From positions 62,001 to 126,000 of the forward strand of contig CAJUPI010000002.1 in NCBI GenBank assembly GCA_910588125.1: a stretch of DNA of 64,000 nucleotides. Reading direction: 5' to 3'. Positions within the stretch are counted from its first letter, which is position 1. The number at the start of each line of letters is the position of its first letter. The DNA comes from an uncultured Lachnospiraceae bacterium (GTDB taxonomy: Bacteria > Bacillota > Clostridia > Lachnospirales > Lachnospiraceae). The position numbers and the translations under genes were made by a program. The notes beneath the pieces are model-generated. The model saw only the letters and a list, made by a program, of their open reading frames with translations. It was not told where the DNA came from and did not search any database. Below, one piece after another: positions 48,822 to 56,374 of the stretch.

Positions 48822-50231
48822 ATGGCAATAGAGAAAAAGCCGGTTAAGATCGTGGAGACTGTCCTCCGTGACGCGCACCAGTCCTTAATCGCAACCAGAA
48901 TGAGTACCGAACAGATGCTGCCCATCATTGACAAGATGGATCAGATCGGTTATTATGCCGTAGAGTGTTGGGGCGGGGCAACCTTTGACGCATCTCTTCG
49001 TTTTCTGAAGGAGGATCCGTGGGAGCGCTTGAGAAAGCTGAAAGCAGGTTTTAAGAATACCAAGCTTCAGATGCTGTTTCGCGGCCAGAATATTCTGGGA
49101 TACAATCACTATGCAGATGACGTGGTAGAATATTTTGTACAAAAGTCTGTGGCCAATGGTATAGATATCATCCGTATTTTTGACTGCCTTAATGATCTGC
49201 GCAATCTCCAGACGGCAGTTACGGCTGCAAACAGAGAAAAGGCTCATGCACAGATTGCACTTTGCTACACTCTGGGTGATGCCTATACGATGGATTACTG
49301 GAAGGACATCGCCAAGAGAATCGAGGATATGGGGGCGGATTCCATCTGTATCAAGGATATGGCAGGCCTTTTGACTCCTTATGCGGCCCAGGAGCTGGTG
49401 ACAGCGTTGAAAGAGTCCACGGCTTTGCCGATTGATTTGCATACGCACTATACCTCAGGTGTGGCTTCCATGACTTACTTAAAGGCTGTAGAGTCCGGCT
49501 GTGACATTATAGATACAGCTATGTCTCCGTTAGCACTGGGAACGAGCCAGCCGGCTACGGAAGTGATGGTGGAGACCTTCCGCGGTACACCATACGACAC
49601 AGGGCTGGATCAGACAAAGTTAGCGGAAATCGCTGATTACTTTACCCCGATTCGGGAGGAAGTGTTAAAGAGCGGCCTTTTGAACCCGAAGGTACTGGGC
49701 GTTAATATTAAGACTCTGCAGTATCAGGTTCCGGGCGGCATGCTCTCCAACCTGGTATCTCAGTTAAAAGAGGCCGGTAAAGAAGATAAATACCGCGAGG
49801 TGTTAGAGGAGATCCCCCGCGTGAGAAAAGATTTCGGCGAGCCGCCGTTAGTGACTCCTTCTTCCCAGATCGTAGGTACGCAGGCTGTGATGAATGTCAT
49901 TGCTGGTGAGCGCTATAAGTTAGTACCCAAAGAGTCTAAGAAAATTATGCTGGGAGAGTTTGGACAGACTGTAAAGCCGTTTAACCCGGAGGTACAGAAG
50001 AAGATTATCGGCGAGGAAACCCCGATCACATGCCGGCCGGCAGATTTGATTCCGCCGCAGCTGCCTCAGTTCGAGAAAGAATGCGCCCGCTGGAAACAGC
50101 AGGATGAAGATGTGCTCTCTTATGCGTTGTTCCCGAAGGTAGCAGAAGAGTTTTTCAAGTATCGGGAGGCACAGCAGACGAAGGTAGATGCAGCAGTGGC
50201 AGATACGGAGAATAAGGCGTATCCGGTTTAA
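48822..50231 (+). CDS. oadA: Oxaloacetate decarboxylase alpha subunit, carboxyltransferase domain (OadA-type)
   Basis: A 469-residue carboxyltransferase like the N-terminal part of OadA, the 5S subunit of transcarboxylase and the matching pyruvate carboxylase domain. A TIM-barrel start IVETVLRDAHQSLIATRM is followed by AVECWGGATFDASLRFL and MLFRGQNILGYNHYADD; the metal site is DLHTHYTSG and the carboxylated Lys region is ICIKDMAGLL. The C-terminal ~130 residues form the PYC_OADA helical domain. There is no biotin domain, so it depends on the carrier at 47185. It would move the carboxyl of oxaloacetate to biotin, giving pyruvate. A terminator follows at 50274. Confidence 0.94.
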   Translation: MAIEKKPVKIVETVLRDAHQSLIATRMSTEQMLPIIDKMDQIGYYAVECWGGATFDASLRFLKEDPWERLRKLKAGFKNTKLQMLFRGQNILGYNHYADDVVEYFVQKSVANGIDIIRIFDCLNDLRNLQTAVTAANREKAHAQIALCYTLGDAYTMDYWKDIAKRIEDMGADSICIKDMAGLLTPYAAQELVTALKESTALPIDLHTHYTSGVASMTYLKAVESGCDIIDTAMSPLALGTSQPATEVMVETFRGTPYDTGLDQTKLAEIADYFTPIREEVLKSGLLNPKVLGVNIKTLQYQVPGGMLSNLVSQLKEAGKEDKYREVLEEIPRVRKDFGEPPLVTPSSQIVGTQAVMNVIAGERYKLVPKESKKIMLGEFGQTVKPFNPEVQKKIIGEETPITCRPADLIPPQLPQFEKECARWKQQDEDVLSYALFPKVAEEFFKYREAQQTKVDAAVADTENKAYPV

Positions 50232-50273
50232 AAGCGGGAGCCGTTGATTGGTTGTACACAAAAGTATAAAGAG

Positions 50274-50313
50274 GGCAGGATCTGCGAATGTGTGGATCCT
50301 GTCGCTTTTTATT
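50274..50313 (+). terminator. Rho-independent terminator after oadA
   Basis: GGCAGGATC at 50274-50282 pairs with GATCCTGTC at 50295-50303 (one G-U pair), followed by GC and a T-rich tract from 50306. It closes the decarboxylase operon 43 bases after its last gene. Confidence 0.75.
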
Positions 50314-50415
50314 TCCGCGGGCAATGAGTCAAGGTGCCGTGCTTGCGACGTGAAGCTAGTCCTTTAGGGCATGGGTATTTGACTATTTGTATGGGGAGGT
50401 GCGGCAAAAAGGTAC

Positions 50416-50658
50416 GCCCTGGAGGAAGGCGCGGGACGGCGGCCTGACTGTCAGAAAATTTTTCCGGTTTCGGGATTAAAAAGCCCTAAAAGTTCTGAAT
50501 TTTGCTAAGTGCGAAACGAAAAGGCCCAAACTCGCTTCGCTCAGACAGTGTGCATTTTCGTTTCAACGCAAAATACAGAACCTTAAGGGCTTCTAAATCC
50601 CTGCACATGTCAAAATTTTCTGACAGTCAGGCCGCCGTCCTGCGCCTTCCTCCAGGGC
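50416..50658. repeat. Giant palindrome 1 (243 nt), left of the acetyltransferase-VOC cassette
   Basis: The outer arms 50416-50462 and 50612-50658 are complementary at 46 of 47 positions; the single mismatch is G opposite T. The inner arms (about 50473-50520 and 50552-50600) pair imperfectly, ending in GAAACGAAAA / ATTTTCGTTTC around a loop of about 30 bases (50521-50551, including CTCGCTTCGCTCAGACAGTG). The inner core, from GTTTCGGGATTAA near 50468 on, recurs in opposite orientation in palindrome 2, whereas the outer arms are unrelated. With the terminator at 50274, it fills the 532-base gap before the next gene. An 80-codon frame across it is not a gene. No known element was recognised. Confidence 0.92.
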
Positions 50659-50763
50659 TGAGTTTAGATGAATTGATAAAGTTATCTGCCGTTTACAGGC
50701 ATTATAAACAATACAGATGGGTAAAAAATTTAACCATAAATTAACAATAAGTAGGAGGAACTT

Positions 50764-51396
50764 ATGAACCAAAAAGAAAGAATGTTAAACGCTCTGCCTT
50801 ATAAGGCATGGCTTGATGGCTTGGAAGAAGAACGGGAAGCTTGCAAACAGCTAATTTATAAATTTAATCTTTTGCCACCGAAAGAGAGGATGCAGATTCC
50901 CAAACTGCTGAGAAAACTGCTGGGAAAAACAGGGGAAATAGTTTGGATTGAGCCGCCATTTCATTGCGATTATGGGTGGAATATTGAAGTCGGCAATAAC
51001 TTTTTTGCCAATTACAACCTCATGATTCTTGATGTAGGAAAAGTCACAATCGGGGAAAATGCACAAATCGCACCTAATGTATCTATTTACACGGCAGGAC
51101 ACCCAATACACCCAGACAGCCGTAATTCGGGCTATGAATACGGAATACCTGTCACGATTGGTGATAATGTATGGATAGGAGGTAACGCCGTCATACTCCC
51201 GGGAGTGACGATTGGAAACAATGTCGTGATTGGCGCAGGAAGTATTGTGGCAAAAGATATTCCCGACAACATGATCGTGGCAGGTAATCCTTGCAGGATT
51301 ATCCGTGAAATAACGGAAGAGGATAGAATTTACTATTTCAAAAAAAGAAAGTTTGATACAGAATCGTGGAGTGATATGGAGGAAAACAGAACATGA
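50764..51396 (+). CDS. Maltose/galactoside-type sugar O-acetyltransferase
   Basis: A 210-residue left-handed beta-helix (hexapeptide repeat) acetyltransferase of the LacA/Maa group, which acetylates sugars with acetyl-CoA. An N-terminal helical part (RMLNALPYKAWLDGLEEER) is followed by FHCDYGWNIEVGNNFFANYN, the catalytic His in IYTAGHPIHPDSR and the repeats VTIGDNVWIGGNAVILPGVT with IGAGSIVAKDIPDNMIVAGN. GGAGGAAC precedes ATG 50764. The gene looks more AT-rich than its neighbours by eye, and with the VOC gene it sits between two giant palindromes, which suggests acquisition by transfer. The stop overlaps the next start (ATGA). Confidence 0.92.
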   Translation: MNQKERMLNALPYKAWLDGLEEEREACKQLIYKFNLLPPKERMQIPKLLRKLLGKTGEIVWIEPPFHCDYGWNIEVGNNFFANYNLMILDVGKVTIGENAQIAPNVSIYTAGHPIHPDSRNSGYEYGIPVTIGDNVWIGGNAVILPGVTIGNNVVIGAGSIVAKDIPDNMIVAGNPCRIIREITEEDRIYYFKKRKFDTESWSDMEENRT

Positions 51397-51776
51397 AGAT
51401 GGAACATATTGCAATGTATGTAAATGATTTAGAACGGGCAAAAGACTTTTTTGTGTACTATTTCCATGCAACAGCGGGAGAAAGGTATCATAACCAAAAA
51501 ACGGGTTTCCAGTCTTATTTTCTTTCTTTTCAGGGAGAATGCAGGTTGGAGATCATGAACAAACCGGAAATGGCAAATATAGAAAAGCCGTTTGTGCGTA
51601 CCGGGTATGCACATATTGCTTTTTCTGTAGGAACAAAGGAGGCAGTCAATGCGCTGACAGAACAATTAAGAAGAGATGGTTATCGCATAATTAGCAATCC
51701 ACGGACAACAGGGGACGGATATTATGAGAGCTGTCTGATTGATTTTGAAGATAATCAAATTGAAATAACAATTTAA
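51393..51776 (+). CDS. VOC-family (glyoxalase/bleomycin-resistance fold) protein
   Basis: A 127-residue vicinal oxygen chelate protein with two beta-alpha-beta-beta-beta units. The first is MEHIAMYVNDLERAKDFFVYYF with metal-ligand His at residue 5; the middle contains GECRLEIMNKP, the second unit begins GYAHIAFSVGTKEAVNALTEQL and it ends YYESCLIDFEDNQIEITI. His and Glu ligands for one metal are visible. Members include glyoxalases, fosfomycin and bleomycin resistance proteins and isomerases; the substrate here is unknown. It is coupled by a four-base overlap to the acetyltransferase gene. A 535-base gap follows, mostly taken by palindrome 2. Confidence 0.85.
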   Translation: MKMEHIAMYVNDLERAKDFFVYYFHATAGERYHNQKTGFQSYFLSFQGECRLEIMNKPEMANIEKPFVRTGYAHIAFSVGTKEAVNALTEQLRRDGYRIISNPRTTGDGYYESCLIDFEDNQIEITI

Positions 51777-51864
51777 CAGTGAAGAAAGTTATGATCATGA
51801 ATGGAAAGCTGTTTGCCGATAAATGTGAATATCCTTATTTATGTTAGGAATTTACAATAACCAG

Positions 51865-52145
51865 CCAGGAAGGGAGAAGTAGGGACGAGGGCAGGGGCAG
51901 CGCCGGGAACGAGCAGGGGCGGAACCGTTTGCATTTGCAGGGATTTTAGGAATTCTTAAGCTTCCATAATTTTGCTTTGAAACGAAAATGCACACTGTCT
52001 GAGCGAAACGGGTTTGGGCATTTTCATTTCGCTTTTGGCAAAATATGGAGGCTTTAGGATTCCTTAATCCCGAAACAGCAAACGGTTCCGCCCCTGCCCG
52101 TTCCCGGCGCTGCCCCTGCCCTCGTCTCTACTTCTCCCTTCTTGG
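51865..52145. repeat. Giant palindrome 2 (281 nt), right of the acetyltransferase-VOC cassette
   Basis: The outer arms 51865-51932 and 52078-52145 are complementary at 65 of 68 positions and GC-rich; two mismatches are G opposite T and one is A opposite C. The inner arms contain GAAACGAAAATGCACACTG at 51979-51997, which is the reverse complement of the loop side of palindrome 1, and 52034-52077 reads, on the minus strand, GTTTCGGGATTAAGGAATCC and so on to ATTTTGC, like palindrome 1. The shared core is therefore inverted relative to copy 1, and the outer arms are different. Nothing else was seen in the 51777-52194 stretch. Confidence 0.92.
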
Positions 52146-52194
52146 CGTATCTCTCAATATCAAGGCAGTTTAACAGAGAAACCCTCCGAAAAGC

Positions 52195-52224
52195 TTGTCA
52201 AGGAAAAAGAAGATATGATATACT
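52195..52224 (+). promoter_or_regulatory. Predicted promoter of the hydrolase-Sfp-HscC run
   Basis: TTGTCA at 52195-52200 and TATACT at 52219-52224 with an 18-base spacer lie 87 bases before ATG 52312 and 49 bases after palindrome 2. Each hexamer differs from consensus at one position. Confidence 0.6.
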
Positions 52225-52311
52225 TTAGAACATGGACAATTACCAGGAGAAACAATGGAGAGCCAGCAGAAATATTATAAATATTATCAGGAAAGGATGA
52301 GGGTGCAAATT

Positions 52312-52899
52312 ATGGAACGATATCTGGTTGTGATTGACATGCAGAAGGACTTTATTGACGGAGCATTGGGAAGTGAAATGGCTCAGGCGATTGTGCCGGC
52401 AGTAGTAAAAAAGATCCAGGAGTATAAACCGGAAAGGGTTTATGCTACCAGGGACACCCATTTTGAAAACTATCTGGAAACTTTGGAAGGAAAAAAGCTG
52501 CCGATAGTACACTGTATAAAGGGCAGTGAAGGGTGGCAGATCCATCCGGAGATAAAAGCAGCGATGCCAAAGGCAAAGATTTTTGATAAATATACCTTTG
52601 GCTCTGAAGAGCTGGCTAAAGAGCTGTATCAGCGAAGTTTAAGCGGAGAGCTGGAGATAGAACTAGCCGGTTTATGTACGGATATCTGCGTGGTAAGCAA
52701 TGCGCTCCTGCTTCGTGCAAAGCTTCCGGGTACTGTGATACGGGTGGATCCGAAATGTTGCGCCGGAGTAACGGAGGAGACTCATAACGCAGCACTGGAG
52801 ACGATGCGGATGTGCCAGATCGATATTTTGACCGAGGATGGGTGCACCGGTGAGGAAGAAGGAGCGGCAGAGACGATGTCGGCAGAAGACAAGAAATGA
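52312..52899 (+). CDS. Isochorismatase-like cysteine hydrolase (nicotinamidase type)
   Basis: A 195-residue hydrolase of the isochorismatase/nicotinamidase fold. The catalytic Asp lies in LVVIDMQKDFIDG, the metal/Asp-His region in YATRDTHFENY, and the nucleophile Cys in ELAGLCTDICVVSNALLL. The pattern is closer to nicotinamidase (NAD salvage) than to isochorismatase, but the substrate is not certain. ATG 52312 is chosen because GAGGG lies before it and MERYLVVIDMQ matches the family start; ATG 52297 is less likely. The stop overlaps the Sfp-type gene by four bases. Confidence 0.88.
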   Translation: MERYLVVIDMQKDFIDGALGSEMAQAIVPAVVKKIQEYKPERVYATRDTHFENYLETLEGKKLPIVHCIKGSEGWQIHPEIKAAMPKAKIFDKYTFGSEELAKELYQRSLSGELEIELAGLCTDICVVSNALLLRAKLPGTVIRVDPKCCAGVTEETHNAALETMRMCQIDILTEDGCTGEEEGAAETMSAEDKK

Positions 52900-53612
52900 G
52901 GATGCAGATATATTTTCTGGATGTTTCTCGATTTCAGCAGGATTTTGCATTAGAGGAAGAGGAGTTTAGCCGTTTGTGTGGAAGGCTTTCTGAAAAAAGA
53001 CAACAAAAAATAGAAAGTTTTCGTTATGCCAAAGGAAAAGCCCTGTCCCTGGGAGCAGGGCTTTTGCTGGATTATGGCCTTTCCCGGCATGGAATCCGGG
53101 AACGGGATGCAGTGATGGCTTATGGGCCGGATGAGAAACCGTATTTGCGGGATTACCCGGAAATTCATTTTAATTTATCGCATTCGGGAACATTGGTGAT
53201 GGCGGTTTTGGCAGATCAGGAGGTAGGCTGCGATGTGGAACGGATCGCTGTGCCGGATATGCGGATCGTACATCGTTTTTTTGCTGCCGGAGAAATAGCA
53301 GCGCTGGAAGCAGGAAAAGAAAAAGAGCAGACGGAAAATTTTTATCGTTTTTGGACCTTAAAAGAGAGTTTTTTAAAATTGACGGGAAAGGGAATGCGGA
53401 TGCCCTTGAATGAGTTTTGCATTCATTTGGGTCCGCCAGTGTATGCCGAATGCAACGGAAAGCTTTTGAAATGTGGATTTGCTGAATTTGCTTATCCAGG
53501 CTATCGGGCGGCGTTTTGTGTGGAAGGCGCCGGGGAAGAATCGCTGGCAGGAGCCAAACCGGAATACTTATCCTGGAATCAGATTATGAGAATGGAAAAT
53601 TCGAAAGAATGA
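52896..53612 (+). CDS. 4'-phosphopantetheinyl transferase, Sfp type
   Basis: A 238-residue two-domain enzyme that moves phosphopantetheine from CoA to carrier proteins. The signature regions are IHFNLSHSGTLVMAVLADQ with GCDVERI (Mg ligands Asp and Glu), and FWTLKESFLKLTGKGM. The size is that of Sfp rather than of AcpS, so it can serve polyketide or peptide synthases or act on the acyl carrier protein. No such synthase is in the window. ATG 52896 overlaps the preceding stop; ATG 52902 is also possible. hscC follows 28 bases later. Confidence 0.92.
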   Translation: MRMQIYFLDVSRFQQDFALEEEEFSRLCGRLSEKRQQKIESFRYAKGKALSLGAGLLLDYGLSRHGIRERDAVMAYGPDEKPYLRDYPEIHFNLSHSGTLVMAVLADQEVGCDVERIAVPDMRIVHRFFAAGEIAALEAGKEKEQTENFYRFWTLKESFLKLTGKGMRMPLNEFCIHLGPPVYAECNGKLLKCGFAEFAYPGYRAAFCVEGAGEESLAGAKPEYLSWNQIMRMENSKE

Positions 53613-53640
53613 GTGAAAAACGTCTGCTGGAGGAAAGAAT

Positions 53641-55335
53641 ATGGCAATTATAGGAATTGATCTGGGCACGACAAACAGCCTGGCTTCGGTATGGAAGGAC
53701 GGGCATGCGGAGTTGATTCCCAACCGGTTGGGGTCTTTTCTGACGCCAAGTGTGGTGGCTGAGGAAAATGGTGAGATCTGGGTGGGGGCAGTAGCGAAGG
53801 AAAAGAGAATCTTAAAGCCGGAGCAGAGCGCTGCTTCGTTCAAACGTTTTATGGGAACGATGTATAAGTCATCTCTGGGAGAACGCTGGTACAGCTCCCA
53901 GGAGCTGTCAGCCATGGTTCTTCGCCAGTTGAAGGCAGATGCAGAAGAATATCTGGGAGAGCAGGTAGAAGAGGCGGTGATTAGTGTCCCGGCATATTTT
54001 AATGACGAACAGAGATTTGCGACCAAGCAGGCGGGAGTCTTGGCCGGATTAAAGGTGGAACGTCTGATTAATGAGCCTTCGGCAGCGGCTCTCTCCTGCC
54101 GGAATCCGGAAAATGAAGAGGATGAAAGCTTTTTAGTCATTGATTTTGGCGGCGGTACGCTGGATGTTTCGGTAGTAGAGTGTTTTGAACAGGTGATTGA
54201 AATTCTGGCAGTTTCTGGTGATAATAAGCTGGGCGGCAATGATTTTGACAAACGGATTGCCGAATATTTTTGCAGAGAGCACGGCCTGGAATATGATCAT
54301 CTTTGTCAACAACACCGGCTTGAGCTTTTGAAGAGTGCAGAATGGTGTAAGCGTCAGCTGACGGAGAAAAATGCTGGAATGATGGAATGGGACAGTCCCG
54401 ACGGGAAGAAGGGGCTGATTCTTACTTCGGAAGATTTGATACGGATATCAGCGCCGGTCCTGAAACGGATGGAGGAAGTAGTTTGGAAAGCGCTGCGGGA
54501 TGCCTCGATGGATGTTGGGGAAATTGATAAGGTGGTGCTGGTGGGAGGAACTTGCCGGATGCCAGTGATCTGGCAGTATATTCATCATTTTATGGGAGTA
54601 GAGCCTGTGTTGGCAGGAAATCCAGATGAAATTGTTGCTATTGGGGCAGGGACTTATGCAGGGATTAAAGAACGCAAGGAGGAGATCCGCGATATTGTAT
54701 TGACAGATATTTGTCCCTTTACCCTTGGCGTGGGAGTTTGGGACGAAAGCAGCCGTGAATTGATGCTTTCACCGGTCATTGAACGAAATTGTGTGCTGCC
54801 TTTCAGCCGGGAAGAAATCTTCGAGCCAAGTACGCAAACCCAGACCAAAGTGGAAATTAAAATTTATCAGGGCGAGTCGATGTATTGTAAGAAAAATCTG
54901 TTCCTGGGAAAAGTGGATCTGGAAATTCCGCCGGGAGATACCAGGAACCGGTTGGTGAATGTGCGCTTTACCTATGATATTAACGGGATTCTGGAGGTGG
55001 AGGCGGTTAACCGCGCTGGCACGAAAGCACGAGAGGTGATTGTCAACAGCGGGATTCGTATGAGTGAGGAAGAATTGAATCAAAAAATTGCTCAGATTAA
55101 GGAGTTAAAATACGTATCCCGAGAGGAGGAGAAAAACGAATTCCTTTTCGCGAGAGCGGAACGTCTCTATCAGGAGTCATTAGGAGAAGAGCGGGAATTG
55201 GTTATGAGGAATCGTCACTGGCTGGATTCCGTTATAAAAGGGAAAAATCCGGCGGCGATTCATGCGGCACAAAAGCAGGTGGGACAGGTTTTTGATTATC
55301 TGGAAGAAAAACTGGGACTTGGAGAGCTGCGATGA
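53641..55335 (+). CDS. hscC: HscC-type Hsp70 chaperone
   Basis: A 564-residue Hsp70 ATPase chaperone, shorter than DnaK (about 610-640). Nucleotide-binding motifs: IIGIDLGTTNSLASV, VISVPAYFNDEQRFATKQAG, INEPSAAALS, VIDFGGGTLDVSVVE and VLVGGTCRMP. The substrate domain (about 380-510) contains TDICPFTLGVGVWDESS, typical of HscC rather than DnaK, and the helical lid is short. It overlaps a J-domain gene by four bases, mirroring the HscC/DjlB-DjlC partnership known in E. coli. GGAGG precedes ATG 53641. Confidence 0.92.
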   Translation: MAIIGIDLGTTNSLASVWKDGHAELIPNRLGSFLTPSVVAEENGEIWVGAVAKEKRILKPEQSAASFKRFMGTMYKSSLGERWYSSQELSAMVLRQLKADAEEYLGEQVEEAVISVPAYFNDEQRFATKQAGVLAGLKVERLINEPSAAALSCRNPENEEDESFLVIDFGGGTLDVSVVECFEQVIEILAVSGDNKLGGNDFDKRIAEYFCREHGLEYDHLCQQHRLELLKSAEWCKRQLTEKNAGMMEWDSPDGKKGLILTSEDLIRISAPVLKRMEEVVWKALRDASMDVGEIDKVVLVGGTCRMPVIWQYIHHFMGVEPVLAGNPDEIVAIGAGTYAGIKERKEEIRDIVLTDICPFTLGVGVWDESSRELMLSPVIERNCVLPFSREEIFEPSTQTQTKVEIKIYQGESMYCKKNLFLGKVDLEIPPGDTRNRLVNVRFTYDINGILEVEAVNRAGTKAREVIVNSGIRMSEEELNQKIAQIKELKYVSREEEKNEFLFARAERLYQESLGEERELVMRNRHWLDSVIKGKNPAAIHAAQKQVGQVFDYLEEKLGLGELR

Positions 55336-56279
55336 GCGGGCAGAATTTTTGGGAGCTTTTGGAGCTGGCCCCGACAGGAAATAAAAAATCGATAAAAAAG
55401 GCATATGCCAGAAAATGCCGAACCTGCCATCCGGAGGAGCATCCCGAGGAGTTTGAACGGCTGCATCAGGCATATGAAAAAGCCTTGGATTATGCGTCTC
55501 GAACCGGGGAAGACAAAGAATCTAAGACATTGTTTTTGGCAGAGGATTTTCAGCCCGGGCAAAGAGAACAATCGAAGGACTCCGAAGCTTTCTGCTGTTT
55601 TGAGATTCCTGCTGAAAAATGGGAAGAGCTATTGAATCAGGAGACGGAAGAGGAAAAACATCCTGCTTCTTTGCCTCTCGAACAAGGAGTATCAAAGCCA
55701 GAAGCAATCCGGCAACCGCAAGATCGGGTGGATACGGAGATCCTGCTGGATCAGATGAAGGAACTGGAGGAGCTCTGTCAGGAGAGTGCTTTTCAAAGCG
55801 AACAGGATTATCCGGCTTTGATGGAACGCTGGGATGCGCTGGCAGAAAGTGAATTATTCAGAGAATACGGGCATTCGCCGTTTTTTACCTCGAAGCTGTT
55901 TGCCTGGCTGGAACAGGAGCGGGGCGAACTCCATATGCCCACGATGATAGGCCTGTGCCGGATTTATCATGTGATAGAAATGAATCAGGTATCCAGATGG
56001 AAACTTAAACAATGGAAAAATAAACGAGCCATGAAAAAATATCCGGAGATCCGTTTTTTGATGTACGAGATTATCGGTTATGATAAAGTATGGGAGCGGG
56101 ATGTCTATGCAAAGCAGCTTTTTGCTTATGGGATGTCACCACAAAAGATGAAAAAAGAGAAGAAGCGGACGGAAAATAATTTTGATATTTGGGCTTTTTT
56201 GTCAGAAAATCGCCGGCTTTGGAAAGGGATTTTGGCAGTGTTGCTGGCAATTCGTTTCCTTTCTCATTTTGTGGATTAG
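55332..56279 (+). CDS. J-domain protein, membrane-anchored partner of HscC
   Basis: A 315-residue protein. Residues 5-60 form a J-domain: FWELLELAPTGNKKSIKKAY, then FERLHQAYEKALDYA. The HPD tripeptide that stimulates Hsp70 is HPE at residues 33-35. A polar linker (about 75-135) is followed by a helical region (PALMERWDALAESELF and later), and a hydrophobic C-terminal segment (GILAVLLAIRFLSHFV) that looks like a membrane tail. The start overlaps the hscC stop (ATGA), so the two are made together. It resembles DjlB/DjlC-type proteins; its substrates are unknown. Confidence 0.82.
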   Translation: MSGQNFWELLELAPTGNKKSIKKAYARKCRTCHPEEHPEEFERLHQAYEKALDYASRTGEDKESKTLFLAEDFQPGQREQSKDSEAFCCFEIPAEKWEELLNQETEEEKHPASLPLEQGVSKPEAIRQPQDRVDTEILLDQMKELEELCQESAFQSEQDYPALMERWDALAESELFREYGHSPFFTSKLFAWLEQERGELHMPTMIGLCRIYHVIEMNQVSRWKLKQWKNKRAMKKYPEIRFLMYEIIGYDKVWERDVYAKQLFAYGMSPQKMKKEKKRTENNFDIWAFLSENRRLWKGILAVLLAIRFLSHFVD

Positions 56280-56310
56280 AAAACCGGATGAAAAACACTT
56301 GCGCTTTCTC

Positions 56311-56339
56311 TTTTCAAAACGATACGAATGTGGTATGAT
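56311..56339 (+). promoter_or_regulatory. Possible promoter of pyrH-frr
   Basis: TTTTCA at 56311-56316 and TATGAT at 56334-56339, spaced by 17 bases, lie 36 bases before pyrH. The -10 is good and the -35 weak. Confidence 0.4.
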
Positions 56340-56374
56340 ATTTCCATAGCGAAATACGACAGGAGAATCAATTC

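Noticed and set aside
47763..48878. Open frame of 371 codons antisense to the beta subunit gene
   Set aside because: The plus strand encodes a clear OadB with full signatures; the reverse frame is rich in His, Gln and Arg with no hydrophobic core.
50502..50744. 80-codon open frame across palindrome 1
   Set aside because: It is read through hairpin DNA, has no ribosome-binding site and no conserved pattern.
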